A stretch of DNA of 64,000 bases from Hyphodiscus hymeniophilus (GCA_016508695.1 VNKQ01000012.1:682001-746000); one strand, 5' to 3'; positions 13,001 through 25,300 are shown, counted from the stretch's first letter. Notes: generated by a model not told the origin, from the letters alone. Numbers and translations are program-made.

Positions 13001-16000
13001 AACGGGGTGAGCATCTGTTCTGAGTCTCGGTTCAGCAGAGTAAGGAACCCCATGGCGAAGCCTTCGTATAAAGCTCGACGAAGACCATACAAAGGGGCAA
13101 TTTCGGTAACATAGCTCAATACTCGAGTAAGAGTTCGAAGACTGAAATGGGGAACTTGATTTGCGCCATCCACCAAGCGCTTCTCATCTGCAAGACGCTT
13201 GGTATTCATATATAGCCGAGCTACATCGTGAGCCGCTCGATCGTCATTGCTGCTGGTACCTTTCAAGTATGCTTTGATGACTATCAAAAGATCGTCTAGG
13301 TTCTTATCTGGGCTTTCAACGTAAATCTCCGTAAATCTTGATCGAAGGCCCATTGGCAAGTCTCGTTTTCCGACATCCGTTGCGGGATTCATAGCGCCGA
13401 ATATACGGAAGTTTGGATGGGCACGTATCCTCTCGATTTGACCGGTTTCTGATAGTAAGATGGATGGATTACTGCCGGGACCGCTGTGAAGAAGATCCGC
13501 GACGCTTTCAAGGGTATCAGGAGATGCCAGATTGACTTCATCGAGCAATACCCAATCTCCATTTCGCGCCGCTTTGACTATGTTTCCCTCAACAAATGTG
13601 AATGCAAAGCCCTTAGATCCGCCAGAGATATGAATATCGAATTGATCCAAATTCTGAGAGAAGCGCTGCCAACGGGACTTGAGTTTCAGAAGTGTCTGCA
13701 TTTTGGATTCCGTTTTACGGCGTTTAGCAGGCTGTTCGGTGACATGATGGCTGTTTATCGTTTCTTTCTTTGCTAGTTCGGCGATGATTTTGTCAAACAT
13801 CTTGGGAGCTTCGCGTAATAGCTTGGACAACTTAGGCCATTGATTCTTCACGACACATTCCCTGATCTTGAAAAGATACTTTTCATTCTTCGTACTAGAG
13901 ATCCCTGTAGCTGCAAAAAGATCATCGAACTCTTCTTTTAGTGGTATCGCAAGGCTCTTGACGTTGACTGGTTTGAATCCTCCGAGTAGATCTCCGACTT
14001 CACTCTGCTGTGACAAATTGACAGCAGTCAATTTGTGTCCGAGAATGTCCGCAAGTTGTTGAATAACCGTCGTCTTGCCAATACCGGTTTCGCCCACAAG
14101 TAGAACTGGTTCGGCCATATTGACAGCCACTCCAACCTGCTCAAGCAAACGTTTTGCGTGATTGGTATTGGCAAATGGTCGTGACTTTTTAATAGGTTTG
14201 GTGATGCGCCCATTGCGATGTTTTGAAAGACGCACTCGCCCAACAGTAAACTGGCTCTCGCCGTCATTATAACGGGGAATATGTGATGTCAGGAAATGCT
14301 CCACTCGTTGGGGATCAATACGCATCTCTTCGCCAATGCTCGAGATAATAACCTTTCTCGAGTCTTCTGTTTGCAAGCTTCCTGCAAAGCAATCGACGGC
14401 CTCCAGAAACATTTCGTATTCTGTAGCGTCCGTAATCGTCTGTGGTCCATTTTTGGATCCTGCAACAAGAAGAATATTCTCGAGTCTACGACACCATTTC
14501 AAGAGATCTCGAGGGCTAATGGGTCGGCCCAGAGAGGATCGGCTTCGAGATGCGAAAGAAGACTTGCGAGATAATGCAAACAACCGGTCATAGACGCTAA
14601 TGATTCCAGGCAAGAATTTGTGAAGTATCGAGTGAGTTCTATCAATTATTTCTCGAAATTCTTCCTGCGATGGCATCTGAACTGGAACACGCTGCCATAA
14701 ACGGGCTCCAAGCATGTATGATGCAGGAGGGTTTTCTTCGCCATTTACGTTCAGCAGTGTTCGTATGCTTGCCAAAAGCTTGAAACCTGGGCCAGCTTTA
14801 ATGGTCTGTCCACGGCTGGGGATGAGGAGTTCGCCACGTTCAATCAAAGGTAGAATGACACTGATAACTTCATTAGGTGCCCGGTCGAGATCCTCAATGA
14901 AAATCCATCTGCCTTCTTCGACGGCTGTGGTCAGAACGCCGGGTTGCCACTTGAAAGTGCCTGGTGTGGATCCCGAAGTATACATCCCAATGAGCATTTT
15001 CGCATCCGTTTGCTCGTTGAGGTGGAGTGTCACCATATTAGAGTCCACGCTGAGCTCGCGTGCAAAGTCGTTCACCAGTGACGTCTTTCCGGATCCCGCG
15101 AGACCATGCAGGAGAATTGGAGAGGATGACAAAAGCGATTTAGCAAATGATTCCATGTTTCTTAAAGTGGTTATTGTTGGAATGAGTGACGAAGGCCGAG
15201 CTGGGGGGCCACTGGGTCGAGGAAGTAAGGTACTTGAATATCGTGCTGCCATACTGGATAGTCCCTCCAAATTTATTGAACAAAGATCTGGTATTGCCAT
15301 TTCCCCTGTCCGAGATCTCGTATCATGGGCGTCATGCAGCCTCTTCTCTTCAAATAAGCTCAGAAACCCATAATCCACTAATTTTCCATCATAATCACCC
15401 ATTATCGCTTCTTGTTTTCCCACATGTTCCTGGATCATGACCTCCACTTTCAAGTCTGACGCAGAAACAAGTATACAAAATATGCGCACTGCCAGATATC
15501 GTATAGGCTTGTGGGCATGTTGCATGAGGTCCTGGATGTTCGAACCGGATATAGTCTGTGTGTAGGCATGCTTGTTGAAATTGAGGAGCCTGAATATAGC
15601 CAGCAGTAGTCGTTGTAATTCCAAAGATCCTTGACCATCATCTTGTCGTATATGTATTTGCAAAGCTGTCTCGGAGGTGGAGAACGTATTGATTCGGAGA
15701 TACTTTTCAAGGTATGTAGATAGATACGGCGCGAGAGGAAGAATTCTTGCAAAAGCTCCGATGATGAGATCGCTTTGCTTTCCACCAGCCTCCCTGGCAA
15801 CCCATTTTGAGCACGTATCTGGAAAAACACTCTCGAAAAGCGTGAAAAGCTTCAAAGTCGAGGGAGGATTCAGCGCCGTCCGCGCCAATGTATCGAGGAA
15901 TCTTGGAGTTTCTTTAAGTCGTATAATTTCGAGGATTTCTTCTGGCAAGTCTTCCAGCATGGTCGCAGGCTGGGCGCATCCATAATTCCCATTTAATTGA

Positions 16001-16014
16001 CCAATTTCATCCAT
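1093..16014 (-). CDS. REA1: Midasin / Rea1, dynein-like AAA+ ATPase of 60S ribosome assembly
   Basis: Spliced as complement(8737..16014, 8343..8666, 1093..8289), all phase 0, giving about 4,932 aa; family members are about 4,900-5,600 aa. Six Walker A motifs mark the AAA ring: GLAGSGKT (~305), GETGIGKT (~641), GPTSSGKT (~1090), GETGCGKT (~1383), GNPGVGKT (~1763), GPSGSGKS (~2073). A long helical linker follows, then an Asp/Glu-rich tether (~4110-4615), and a C-terminal MIDAS domain with the DxSxS motif DDSKS near residue 4720. By family knowledge, Rea1 uses the MIDAS domain to pull Ytm1 and Rsa4 off pre-60S particles in nucleolus and nucleoplasm. The two introns (8667..8736 and 8290..8342) have GTTAGT and GTAAAC donors. 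Walker B is canonical (LLDE/VLDE) in AAA2-5, but AAA1 reads FIED and AAA6 VLDN. The start at 16014 is the first ATG; a second Met at residue 19 is possible. Confidence 0.97.
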
Positions 16015-16216
16015 TTCGTGGTATTCAACGTGTATTTCCGACCGCAGGGCGGTTTTCAGGAAATCTTAAAAATAATAATTTTTCTCTATCTCGAAGAGCG
16101 CACGGGTCATTTGCGGAATAAAGTTAATCCTAGCTCGTATGGAAGAAAGTTGATATCAACAGCAAAACTATCTATTGCTCCCTATTTCGACATTATACAA
16201 CGTCAACCCAGCCACA
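16015..16216. promoter_or_regulatory. Shared divergent promoter, midasin / mitochondrial L7/L12
   Basis: Only 202 bp separate the start codons of midasin (leftward) and the mitochondrial L12 gene (rightward). Both 5' leaders and both promoters must lie here. No TATA box is obvious. Co-regulation is an inference from spacing and from both products serving ribosomes. Confidence 0.6.
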
Positions 16217-16837
16217 ATGTCACTATCCTGTCATTCTGCAGCTCGAAGCTGCGTCCGATCTCTACGCTCCTCATCCTCACCACGACTTGCAACCGTTCCG
16301 ATGGCACAACGGAGGAACCCTTCGATGAGGAGGCGGTGGGCTTCCACAGAGGCTTCTACAAACCCGAAAGTGTCGGGCATTGTGGACCAGATCAGTCAAT
16401 TGACGCTGTTGGAGACTGCTGACTTGGTTGCGAGCTTAAAGGTATGCTGCCTCTGCCATCGTAGTCCAATGTGGTGCCACATGGAGGCAAATGCTAATGC
16501 GTTCACTCTGCAGACACGATTAAACATTCCCGATATGCCCATGGGAGGTTTCGGCGCTGCCCCAGCAGCACCAGTGGCCGCACCTATCGAAGAGGAAGAG
16601 GCTGCCCCTGCACAGCAAGAGAAAACATTGTTCAATCTGAAGCTAACATCGTTCGACGCGGGCGCCAAGCCAAAAATCATCAAAGAAATCAAGAGCATGC
16701 TGGGATTGAGCTTGGTGGATAGCAAGAAGTTCGTCGAGAGTGCGCCGAAAATGATGAAAGAAGCTGTGCCGAAGGAGGAGGCTGAGAAGATCATTGAGAC
16801 TTTGAAGGCACTGGGTGGTGTGGTTACGATGGAATAA
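16217..16837 (+). CDS. MNP1: Mitochondrial large-subunit ribosomal protein bL12m (L7/L12)
   Basis: Two exons (16217..16441, 16514..16837; intron GTATGC...CTGCAG of 72 nt, a multiple of three, so the unspliced frame stays open) encode about 182 aa. The first ~45 residues are rich in Arg and Ser and lack acidic residues, as expected of a mitochondrial presequence. Next comes the L12 N-terminal dimerisation segment (LTLLETADLV), an Ala/Pro/Glu-rich hinge, and the conserved C-terminal domain (KIIKEIKSMLGLSLVDSKKF... GGVVTME). Family knowledge: L12 forms the ribosomal stalk that recruits and activates translational GTPases. An upstream in-frame AUG at 16175 would add 14 residues; 16217 fits a presequence start better. 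Confidence 0.95.
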   Translation: MSLSCHSAARSCVRSLRSSSSPRLATVPMAQRRNPSMRRRWASTEASTNPKVSGIVDQISQLTLLETADLVASLKVCCLCHRSPMWCHMEANANAFTLQTRLNIPDMPMGGFGAAPAAPVAAPIEEEEAAPAQQEKTLFNLKLTSFDAGAKPKIIKEIKSMLGLSLVDSKKFVESAPKMMKEAVPKEEAEKIIETLKALGGVVTME

Positions 16838-17750
16838 TATTGAGTTGTACGATGCAGATGGAGTTTAGATGTGATGATTGAAAGTGTATCAATAGAGGGA
16901 TGTGTACAAAAACTACTTCTCAACGCAGCCATTCAGTCTGACTTGCGTTATTCTTGCGCCAACCTCTGCGTGGAACCTTCATTGGACCTACCTATGCCTG
17001 CAGGGCCGAAATCGAGCTCTAGACAGAGGACCTGATAGTCACTAATGGATGCTCGCTACCGTCATACTGCTCTATATTTTCACCCATGGCTTTCCTAAGG
17101 ACTGAAGTCGAATTTGGGCTTTGCTGCACTTCAATTGGCATAGCGAGATGAAGAACAGTCATGGATATCCAAGAGATGTTGTCTTATGTACCACAGAAAG
17201 GATGAGGCAAGGATTACTATGACATTGTACTCAAAGCATGCATGGCGCAGCTGCCATATATCTACAGTTCGTGTTATTTGGTTTGAATGATGGAAAGTAT
17301 ATTTGAGGAGCAATGTTGTATTTTAAAGCTCCTCGCGCTAGCCTAACAAAGAGCTTGATATTATCAACGTCAGAAGTTTTCATGATGACACTCTATTTCC
17401 TCTGCTCCAGGCCCTATAGCTAGCCGTTCTAAAGCCTTAGGTACTGGCCCATTAAGGATTTGGGTTCGAGTCGCTGGCCATGTATCTTTGGCAAACTATG
17501 CCCACTATGCCACCTCTCAATCACAAAAAGCTCATCACTGTGAGGTCCATACAAAGGTCCATACCAAAGTCCACGTACACAACTAGTAGAGAAAGGGGCA
17601 ATACTTTCTCGATATGATCCCGTCCTCCACAACTTTCGGCAAGCTGATTTGCTCCTGTCAGTATCACATACACTGTGCCAGAAGGATTCGGTGTTTGGCG
17701 AAGAACTCCAAGCTCTGATATTGTACGATTCATCCTTGGAATTGAACATC
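16838..17750. other. Convergent intergenic region, no gene seen
   Basis: About 0.9 kb between the 3' ends of the mitochondrial L12 gene and the pyrroline-5-carboxylate reductase gene, which converge. Only short shadow frames are present. It should contain two 3' UTRs; nothing else is recognised. Confidence 0.5.
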
Positions 17751-18818
17751 TTAGAATCTTGTTCCATTGACACCCTGAGCACCTTTCCCTAGTTGACTTG
17801 CCACCACAGTAGCTTCTCTTACTGCTCTTGCTACAGTACCTCTTACACTTCCTTCTTCCAAGACCAACAGCCCACCAATTGTGCAGCCACCAGGCGTAGT
17901 GACCTTGTCCCTTAGTAGGGCAGGATGCTCGCCAGCCAATACCAGTCCTGCAGCACCCCTCATCGTCTGAGCCGCCATACGCTGTGCTTCAACTCTCGGT
18001 AAACCCATTGCGACAGCACCATCGATAGCAGCTTCTAGCATGAGTGCAAAAAAAGCCGGGCCGGAACCACAAAGGGCGGTCGAGGCATCCATGGAACTTG
18101 CAGGCAGGTGAACGACCTCTCCGATGCGTTCAAATATCCACGTTACAAGAGCCGACATGTCTTCTGGAATAGAAGGTACAGATGTCGCTATCACTGTCAT
18201 GCTCTCTCTGATTCCACTTGCTGTGTTGGGCATGGCACGAACTACTCTGCATTTGCTTTCAATCTCCGTCTCAGAGTCTTCCCCATATATGGCTTTCTCA
18301 ACCTGCTGGACTGGAACGCCAGCACAGATACTGATCAAAAGCTTTCCCTTGAGCGCCTCCTTCATACCCTCCTCTGCCAATATGTCATTCACCATGTAAG
18401 GCTTGCATCCAAGGAGGACAGCATCTGCCTGCGTAACTGCGTTGACGTTGTCATTCTGCACGATCTTCACCAACTTGACATGATTGATCAAAGCAGTTTT
18501 GACTTTCTTTGCAGATTCAGGCCTTCGTACACAGGCAATAAAGCGTGAAGGAAGGCGATTGGGGATCTCTTCTACAGCCGGTATTGATTTGTCGGAGTTT
18601 GCTTGAGAAAGGGGCGGGTTTCGTGGTGTCTGAGGTTCGTAGAGCGAGGCAAGAATGCCTGATAAGATTGCAATCCCCATAGTACCTACATGCAGAAAGT
18701 TCACATTAGCCAACTTGTCACTTCACTATCCATCGAACTGAGAGACGTCTCGCGAAAGGTCAACGCGACAACTGCGCGTAGCCAGGAACATACCACAACC
18801 GAGGACCGTCAACGTCAT
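17751..18818 (-). CDS. PRO3: Pyrroline-5-carboxylate reductase (proline synthesis, last step)
   Basis: Spliced from a 25-nt first coding exon (18794..18818) and 17751..18685. The intron (GTATGT...ATGTAG) splits the Gly codon of the dinucleotide-binding loop, restoring MTLTVLGCGTMGIAILSG, a classic NAD(P)-binding GxGxMG start. The product is about 319 aa, near the family length of 270-320. The C-terminal half has the family signature (DKVTTPGGCTIGGLLVLEEG) and the dimerisation helix region ALCGSGPAF. The enzyme reduces delta-1-pyrroline-5-carboxylate to proline with NAD(P)H. Reading straight through the intron would give a false N-terminus without the GCG part of the loop. An acidic/Pro insert of ~35 residues after the first helix is longer than in bacterial enzymes. 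The gene is divergent from CTK3. Confidence 0.95.
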
Positions 18819-19029
18819 CTCAGAACCATCATCCTTTGCGAGCGAGCTGTTCACCGACATCTCGAGGGCACTTGAATTATTCTCCTTTCGCAGCTCTTGA
18901 AAAAAAATTGAAAGAAACGGATATTTGCACGGAGACTCAAAACTGAAAGTGGGACAAACAAAAGTTTAGTTTCTGCCACTACACCGCTATCCCCACTACC
19001 AAAAGTAGTCTAGAGCCGGCCCCGCAAAA
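18819..19029. promoter_or_regulatory. Divergent promoter, PRO3 / CTK3
   Basis: 211 bp between the two start codons, transcribed outward in both directions. It contains an A-rich tract (18900-18907) and pyrimidine-rich leader sequence before CTK3. No specific operator is identified. Confidence 0.5.
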
Positions 19030-20087
19030 ATGTCTTCCCGTGGTGGGCGTCGCGATGGCCTCGACCAGAGACTGCAATCATCAGATCTCGCTGCTTCCTC
19101 GAAGACATTCACTCAATCTTCCGATTCCTTCTCTCCCGATATCGACATTCAATATGATTCTTCCTCGGTAGACAACACTGCGAGTATCCCCATTCCTGAC
19201 CGTGGTCACGGCAAGCCTACCACCAAGAAAGGCGCCATGGATCCCTTCGAAGTTCGAGTACGATTTACCCAACACTTGCAACATTTGAATGCCAGCGTCA
19301 CAAGTGCAAATAAGGCCGCTCAGTATGCTATCAAATATCGTGATATGGATGAGGATTTGCACAGTTGTATTCTTGAACAGTTGGAAAGGGTAAGTTTTCC
19401 TAATTTATTTGCATTCAATAATAATTATGCTAACGCCTATTTCCATCTTGACAGAACTCCATGAACAACCGAGCAAACATTATGTACTTCATCGAACATC
19501 TCTGTGACATGGCGGCCCGAGAAAATCACCACGACTACGTGCGCATGATGCAGCGAGATATCCTTCGAGTTGTCGATGCCGTTGCCCCCGAAGACGGTTC
19601 AGGCGCGGCCAACGTCAAAGTCGTTCGCAAAGTTCTCCAAGGTCTCCAAGCTAAACAGTTCCTACTTGCTCAAACAGTTTCCGAAATCGAAGAATGCTTG
19701 AAGGAGAGAGATACCCTGCCTGATGCAGTCGCGTTATCTAGTCCGCTGAACGGTGATGATGTTGATATGGGCGGTACGGATGGAGGCAGCGTAAAGGGTA
19801 CGCCCCGCGAGAAGACGAAGACAAATGGCAACTATGTTCGCTTGGATAAGAAGCAGATTGAGCAGCGCATTGAGGAGGACCGGGAGCGTCATAAGCGATT
19901 GCGTGAGCATATCTGGGCTGTTCCGACTAAGGGTGACGATGCCGAGTTCGATAAGTTATGGGATGAAACAAGCGAGCTAGGAGAAGATGACTTCATTTTA
20001 TATGAAGAAGAGGCTGTGGAGAGGAAGGAAGCTGGAACGGAGTGGAAGGACGAGCATAGCAACAAGGCGACGGGTAATGGCGAGTAA
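19030..20087 (+). CDS. CTK3: CTD kinase subunit gamma (Ctk3), CID-like domain protein
   Basis: Two exons (19030..19389, 19455..20087; intron GTAAGT...TTGACAG of 65 nt) encode about 330 aa. After a low-complexity N-terminus of ~65 residues comes the helical CID-type domain found at the N-terminus of Ctk3 (DPFEVRVRFTQHLQHLNAS..., then NRANIMYFIEHLCDMAARE and YVRMMQRDILRVVDAV). The C-terminal half is charged, with an EQRIEEDRERHKRLREHIWA helix and an acidic tail. Family knowledge: Ctk1/Ctk2/Ctk3 phosphorylate Ser2 of the RNA polymerase II CTD, and Ctk3 binds the cyclin Ctk2. The intron lies within the domain, and splicing is needed to join ILEQLER to NSMNNRAN. Confidence 0.9.
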
Positions 20088-20947
20088 GTTGAGGATACTA
20101 TGATGAGCATTTAAATGGTGTTATTAAGTGTAGGTTTCATGGGTGGTTTGCTTGGCGTCCAAGGAAAAGGAAAGCATCTGCATCAGTTGCGAACATCTGA
20201 TTTCTGCCTGTACACAGTATAAGAACTCACCCATTGAAAATTATTACTGACATTAAGAAGGAAATAGTTTTCTAAAATCGGTGTCTATCGCCGAGCTGAC
20301 GAAGTACTGTGAACAGCATCATCTTCGTGCCCTAACTCAAGGACGTGATGTGGCTGGCACTTTAGGGCAATAGTTGCTAATCTTTGGTCTTTGGTCGCTC
20401 ATCCCTCTATATTGGCATCCGTCTTGGGGCGGCGTCGTCAGTCGTGCCTTCAGTTTTGATGCCGGCAGCTTGATGCTTTGGTGGTCAATTTCGTTTGTGG
20501 GGGAAACTTTGTTACTGCTCTATTGGAACACTGATGGGCGACTGAACATCGACCATGACTCCAGTCTTGTGTTAGCTTTCTTCCCGAATAACGCTGTGAC
20601 AAGTCTGTTTTATAAAGCAAGACGTATGATCTTACCGGTAACTCTGTGCTGATATGGACAGGCCTCTTTTCGTAGCCTTGTTACGAACACTCTCTGCCCT
20701 TGGATAAGGAAACTTTTCTTCCCATCTGTCGGTCAGGTTGGTGGTATGTGCTTAAATATCTTCGTTACATTGTATACTCTATCTTAGATCATCGATACTT
20801 CTCTTTCCTAATGGCTCAATTCTGCTGTACATCAGGCTTCTTTGCACTGTCTCCGATTCTTGGATATTCTCCGAGAAAGTTTCAAGATTTCGGTCACCTC
20901 TCAGCTCGCATCTTTGCTATCCACAAAGAAAGGTACCGCCGAGGACA
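20088..20947. other. Intergenic, no gene recognised
   Basis: About 860 bp between the 3' ends of CTK3 and the UstYa-like gene, which converge. A 92-codon plus-strand frame at 20374 starts inside it but has no recognisable family or splice extension. No repeats or transposon ends were noticed. Confidence 0.4.
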
Positions 20948-21880
20948 TTAAGTTTCCACATACCCAGGCACGACATACCTCCTCATCTGCTCCCCAACTG
21001 CTTCCTATACCAAATTCAGCACAATTCCTCTACTTCCCGTAATACGGAACAAATAGAGCAAACTCACCCAGCTCCCACAACCTCTATGCATAATTCCCCA
21101 TCCATCGATCCTCGGCGTCCCGTCACTCCAATCCGCCCACTCCAGACTCATATCCGCTGCACACTGGATACCTTGCCTTAGATAGTCAAAACAATGTGCT
21201 ACATGGCTCCTCTCCTTGTCATTGACTGAGGACGACCAGAAGACATTGCGGATCATTCGCTGAGTGATGTCAAGGTTTGCAATTGATGGGAGAGGAGGGA
21301 ACGTATGCATACCAGGCAATGCAACTGATGAAACATACTAACGCCATAAACATTCGTTGAGCCATTGAACGGCATCCCAGGCGGTAAGTGGTATCTCTCT
21401 GGGTTCTCAATGTTGACGAACCCAAGTGTTCCGAGTTCTGTTTTCTTCAGCTACCAATTCCATATCATGAGAGGTTGATTGCCAACTAACCACTTATCAA
21501 CCCCTCCCAAACTGCATCATTCTCCACACTCGGTGGTCCCGTGAATAATGGATGATTCTCAAATATTACATCCGTTTGTGGCACTTCATTCAAGCCTGTT
21601 AATCTCGGTCTTTTCCAGACTTCCAGCCTCAAGTCCAGAGCTTCATTGCAGACTCACATTCAGTGAACGACGAGAACCTATACTGTTGAGATCCACGCAT
21701 CAAATACCAGATATTAAAAGCAAAGGAACTTAGTACTAGGGCTGTGGCGATGAGACAAATGGTAATCTTTACAGGCCCCCAACTGCGACGGGATGGAGGA
21801 TGATCGAGAATGTGAGTTGGATTGGTGGTCTCGGAGCCCGGGATGGAAACGTATCGCTGGGCTTCTCTTTTTCTCCACAT
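20948..21880 (-). CDS. UstYa-family (DUF3328) oxidase-like membrane protein
   Basis: Five exons: complement(21658..21880, 21491..21595, 21313..21437, 21068..21259, 20948..21004), 233 aa, every junction GT...AG and in phase. A short cytosolic N-terminus precedes one membrane segment (residues ~38-60). The lumenal part shows the family landmarks in order: FENHPLFTGPPS, ENPERYHLPPG, a first HxxHC (HQLHC, 146-150), a second HxxHC (HVAHC, 170-174) followed by an RQxxxCxxD stretch, and a C-terminal GWGIMHRGCGSW. Family knowledge: UstYa-type proteins act in oxidation/cyclisation steps of fungal peptide and other secondary metabolites; the two HxxHC motifs are required where tested. All key residues are present, so this looks functional. 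No precursor peptide with Kex2-repeats, P450, methyltransferase or transporter is adjacent. Its substrate cannot be inferred. Confidence 0.9.
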
Positions 21881-22397
21881 TGTTAAAAGGGTTAGATGGT
21901 TTTGATGCAGGGCAAAGGGAAGATATAATAGAGTAGGGGGTTTGATATGGCTGATGCATTTCGCGGTGGAGAGTGACAAATAGAATGCAATATTCCAAAT
22001 CAATTGGACAGCCGCGACCTCCCGATGCGTTTATTCAAATTACCACGTCAACAAAGGAAGCAGAATTGCGATATTTTCATGTCATTATCTCTAGTTCCGG
22101 TATTGCTTACAGACCGAACTAATTCTCCACTCACGAATCAATTGTAGACTCGAACAAGGCAATGAAGCAAAACAATTGCGCCCCGACTACCCAAGAGCAC
22201 TCATACATCATACCACTCCTCCCATCCAACAGCAGTAGAACCAAGCTCACCCTCAACAGTAAATGGACGCCGCCAGGGCCGAAGAACAGTAAGTTAGTAT
22301 GGGCTTGAATCGAAGGCCTTCGATCGAAAGAAAGAAGGGACAATCGTCGTAAGACATAGCGACATCATCCGTTCATCGTAACATCGAGCATCGATCA
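21881..22397. other. Intergenic between UstYa-like gene and BUD4
   Basis: 517 bp holding the promoter of the UstYa-like gene (leftward) and the 3' flank of the BUD4-like gene, both on the minus strand. Only shadow frames are present. Confidence 0.45.
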
Positions 22398-25300
22398 TCA
22401 AACAGCCAAGCTCTTTGTCCTCGAATGATAACGTCCTTTACCACTGGCGGCTCCCTGGTCAGCTTTCCTCTTAATATCCTCCTCTCTCTTCAGCACCAAG
22501 TCGCACCAATTGCCCTTGGTATCGCCTTCCTTACCAACGCATGCGTCGAGGACTTTCATCCATCCTTCCTTTGCGGCTGCTGTGTCGGCGTAGAAGTCGA
22601 TCACTTCGCCATTGTTGAAGCGGATTCGAAATCCTTCTTCGACGAACATGTAGCCATCTTCCTCTTCTGCGAAACCCGATTTTCGTCGCTTACCACCTTT
22701 ACCACTTGTTTCCTTCTGGGTGAGAGCTCGACGATCATCGATGAGCTTGCAGGCATTGGCAAGATTAATTGTGGCGCGGGGTTGGCGAGTCGATTCGTGG
22801 TAGGCTGTGAGTTTACTACCTACGAGCTTGAAGAAGCGTCGGCGCCAGTACTGTCATTTGATTAGACTAGTCAGGACGATATTTCAAATGAAGACTTACA
22901 GGACAATCGCCACCTTGCTGGCTCAAGTGACCTTCCCAGTTCCGGGCCACTGCGAGTTCAGCTTCCTTCATCTCCCGAATACATGAGTTCATGCTTTTAG
23001 GCATATTATCATCAGAAGCGCCTTTAGGCTTCGGGACGAAGAGGAGCTGAAGCTCAAGCTGTGCAACCTTGTATGGAGCTCTACGCTGAACATTGGTATT
23101 CCCCCGCTTGCTCTTAACACTTGACGAGTGATTGGCTTCTTCGGTGGCCCATTCATTAAAGCATGCGACGTCAACAACATATGGACGCCCGTAGCAGCGT
23201 GATTCGTGATCCTTCAGGCAAACATAAGAACGCCCAAAGCTTCCATCTTCAGCGGCGAGCGGCGAAATGAGATCCCATGCAGTAGGTTGGACTGAGGCTT
23301 TGCTAGCTTGTGCATTACGTTGGTTCTCTTGCGCAATGCGCTGCTCCTCCTCCTTGTGTCTCATTTCAAGCTCTTTACGCTTCTTTGGAGAAGCAAAAAC
23401 TCGACTGAAAGTTGATGCCTTCTGCGCCTTTGCTTTGGCTGGTGATGTGGCGACTCTTTTCGGGGCTGGCTTGACAAGCTTGGCATTCAAAGTCAGTTGG
23501 AACTCCAGTTCATTTGGGACAACCAGCTCAAATTCTTGGCCAATTGGTGCGTTTCTTCCCAGTTCCAACCAAGCTGTAGTAACACAGTGGACTCCATTGT
23601 CAAGAGTGAGGCTGAACCATGTTTGTTCGTCTGAAGTAATTTAGCAAAATGTGACACAACGGTGCTGGAGATCTTACTTTTTGGCAACGGCATATCCAAG
23701 TCCTTGACACCAATGACTTTCACGAACAGACGGCCCCTCTCGCCACCCTCCTCAGGAATTGGATCGTTTGCTTCAATATCTTCAGTCACAATGCCCAGGC
23801 CTGTGACGTTGCTCTCTTGGCCCGGCATTGGTGGCACGGGGCCAGCGTTCTTGCGAGGAGTGGCTCGACTTCGCACGGAACTCTTGCGCATCTGACCATT
23901 CCATGGCTCTACAGTCCAAGACTGAGGACGTTCTTTCTTGACGGGCGAATTGCCGGCGGATCTAGTGCCGTGGTCCACATCGCTGCTGGCAACAACGACC
24001 TTTGTATTCTGTCTCATGAGATAACCACGCTGTTTTCGGGGAGTAAGGTTAGCATAAAAATCCTGGTTTGCTATGTTTGCACAGGTAGACGCTTGTCCTT
24101 TGTCGGGATGATAGAAAGTCGACTGTGAATGAGATGGGTCAAACGCCACCTTTTGGGCTTCGATAACGCGATCAAAATCTTTGTCAAGACCCAATCCAAG
24201 ATCATTGCCGATATCCAAAGTTAAGCTCTTCTTCTTGAAGCTTTCTTTACGCTCTAACTCGGAGTCAGAATGCACTTCTGCACTCTGCTCACGGGTGAGA
24301 GAAGGTCGGTCGCGGTGACGTTCTGGAATCGGTGGAATGGAAGGCAACTCGCCACTGACGTTTCGCCGAAGCTCCCGCATTGCCATGAGATCTGATGGTG
24401 TGGCAGACGGTCTTGTCTTCAGCTTTGATCCAGAAGACTTAATTGTTGCTACATGCTCTGGGATGCTTGGAGAATCACGAGCAGGAGAGGGGGGATTTGA
24501 GTGTCGAATAACAGAATCTGGAGTTCCAACTTCAGAGGCATCCTCCTCCTCAGGGCTCCAACCCCTTCCATCATACTCTGGTCGTAATGAAGGCATCTGG
24601 CTTTCTTCGGGTGTTTCAGGTCGTCGAAGGTACTCATGAGCTTCTGACATTGACATCCTCAAGCCCTTGCGGTCTTCGTCATTCTGCGGGAGTGGAGGGG
24701 TTGTTGTCATATAAGACTGAAGGCTAAGCCCAAAGTCATTGCGATCTAAGAAGCCTGCAAATTCTGGGAGGGAGCTCTTGCGATCTTCCTTCACTGGATC
24801 AGTTGACGGCTCCTGGATTACTGGGCTATTGGCACGGATTGTTGGTGGACCATTTTCCTCAGGATCGCTATTCGTTTCTAGTTGTGGGGTCTGGTTCAAT
24901 GGAGTTGGGTTAGAATATTGGCTTTCGGCATCATCTTCGTCTGGAACATCATGGCGAATAATGGACCCCTCCTGATCATAGTCCTCCATTCTAGAATCAG
25001 CCTGGTGGTACATCTCAGTGATGGTGTATACATCAATTTCGTCCTCTTCAGGCTCCGTCTTGACTATAATGCTATCATCGACAGCTTCTAGTATAGATGG
25101 GTCTTCGGTTGAAGGAATCGGAGTGTCAGGATCGGGCAAAGCAACGCGCTCAGGGCTTGAGCTGGGCATTGGAGAGGAGAAATTGTAGTCGGACTCTCGG
25201 GTGTAAGCCTCTTGGCCATTGACTTTGCGCAAAATTGACTCTCTTGAGATGCGAGGTGGTAGCTTGTAATTACCAAGTCCAGCGAGATCATCAAGAGTGT

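Noticed and set aside
17460..17485. GGGTTCGAGTC resembling a tRNA T-loop
   Set aside because: No matching T-stem, acceptor stem or anticodon arm nearby; it lies just past the PRO3 stop.
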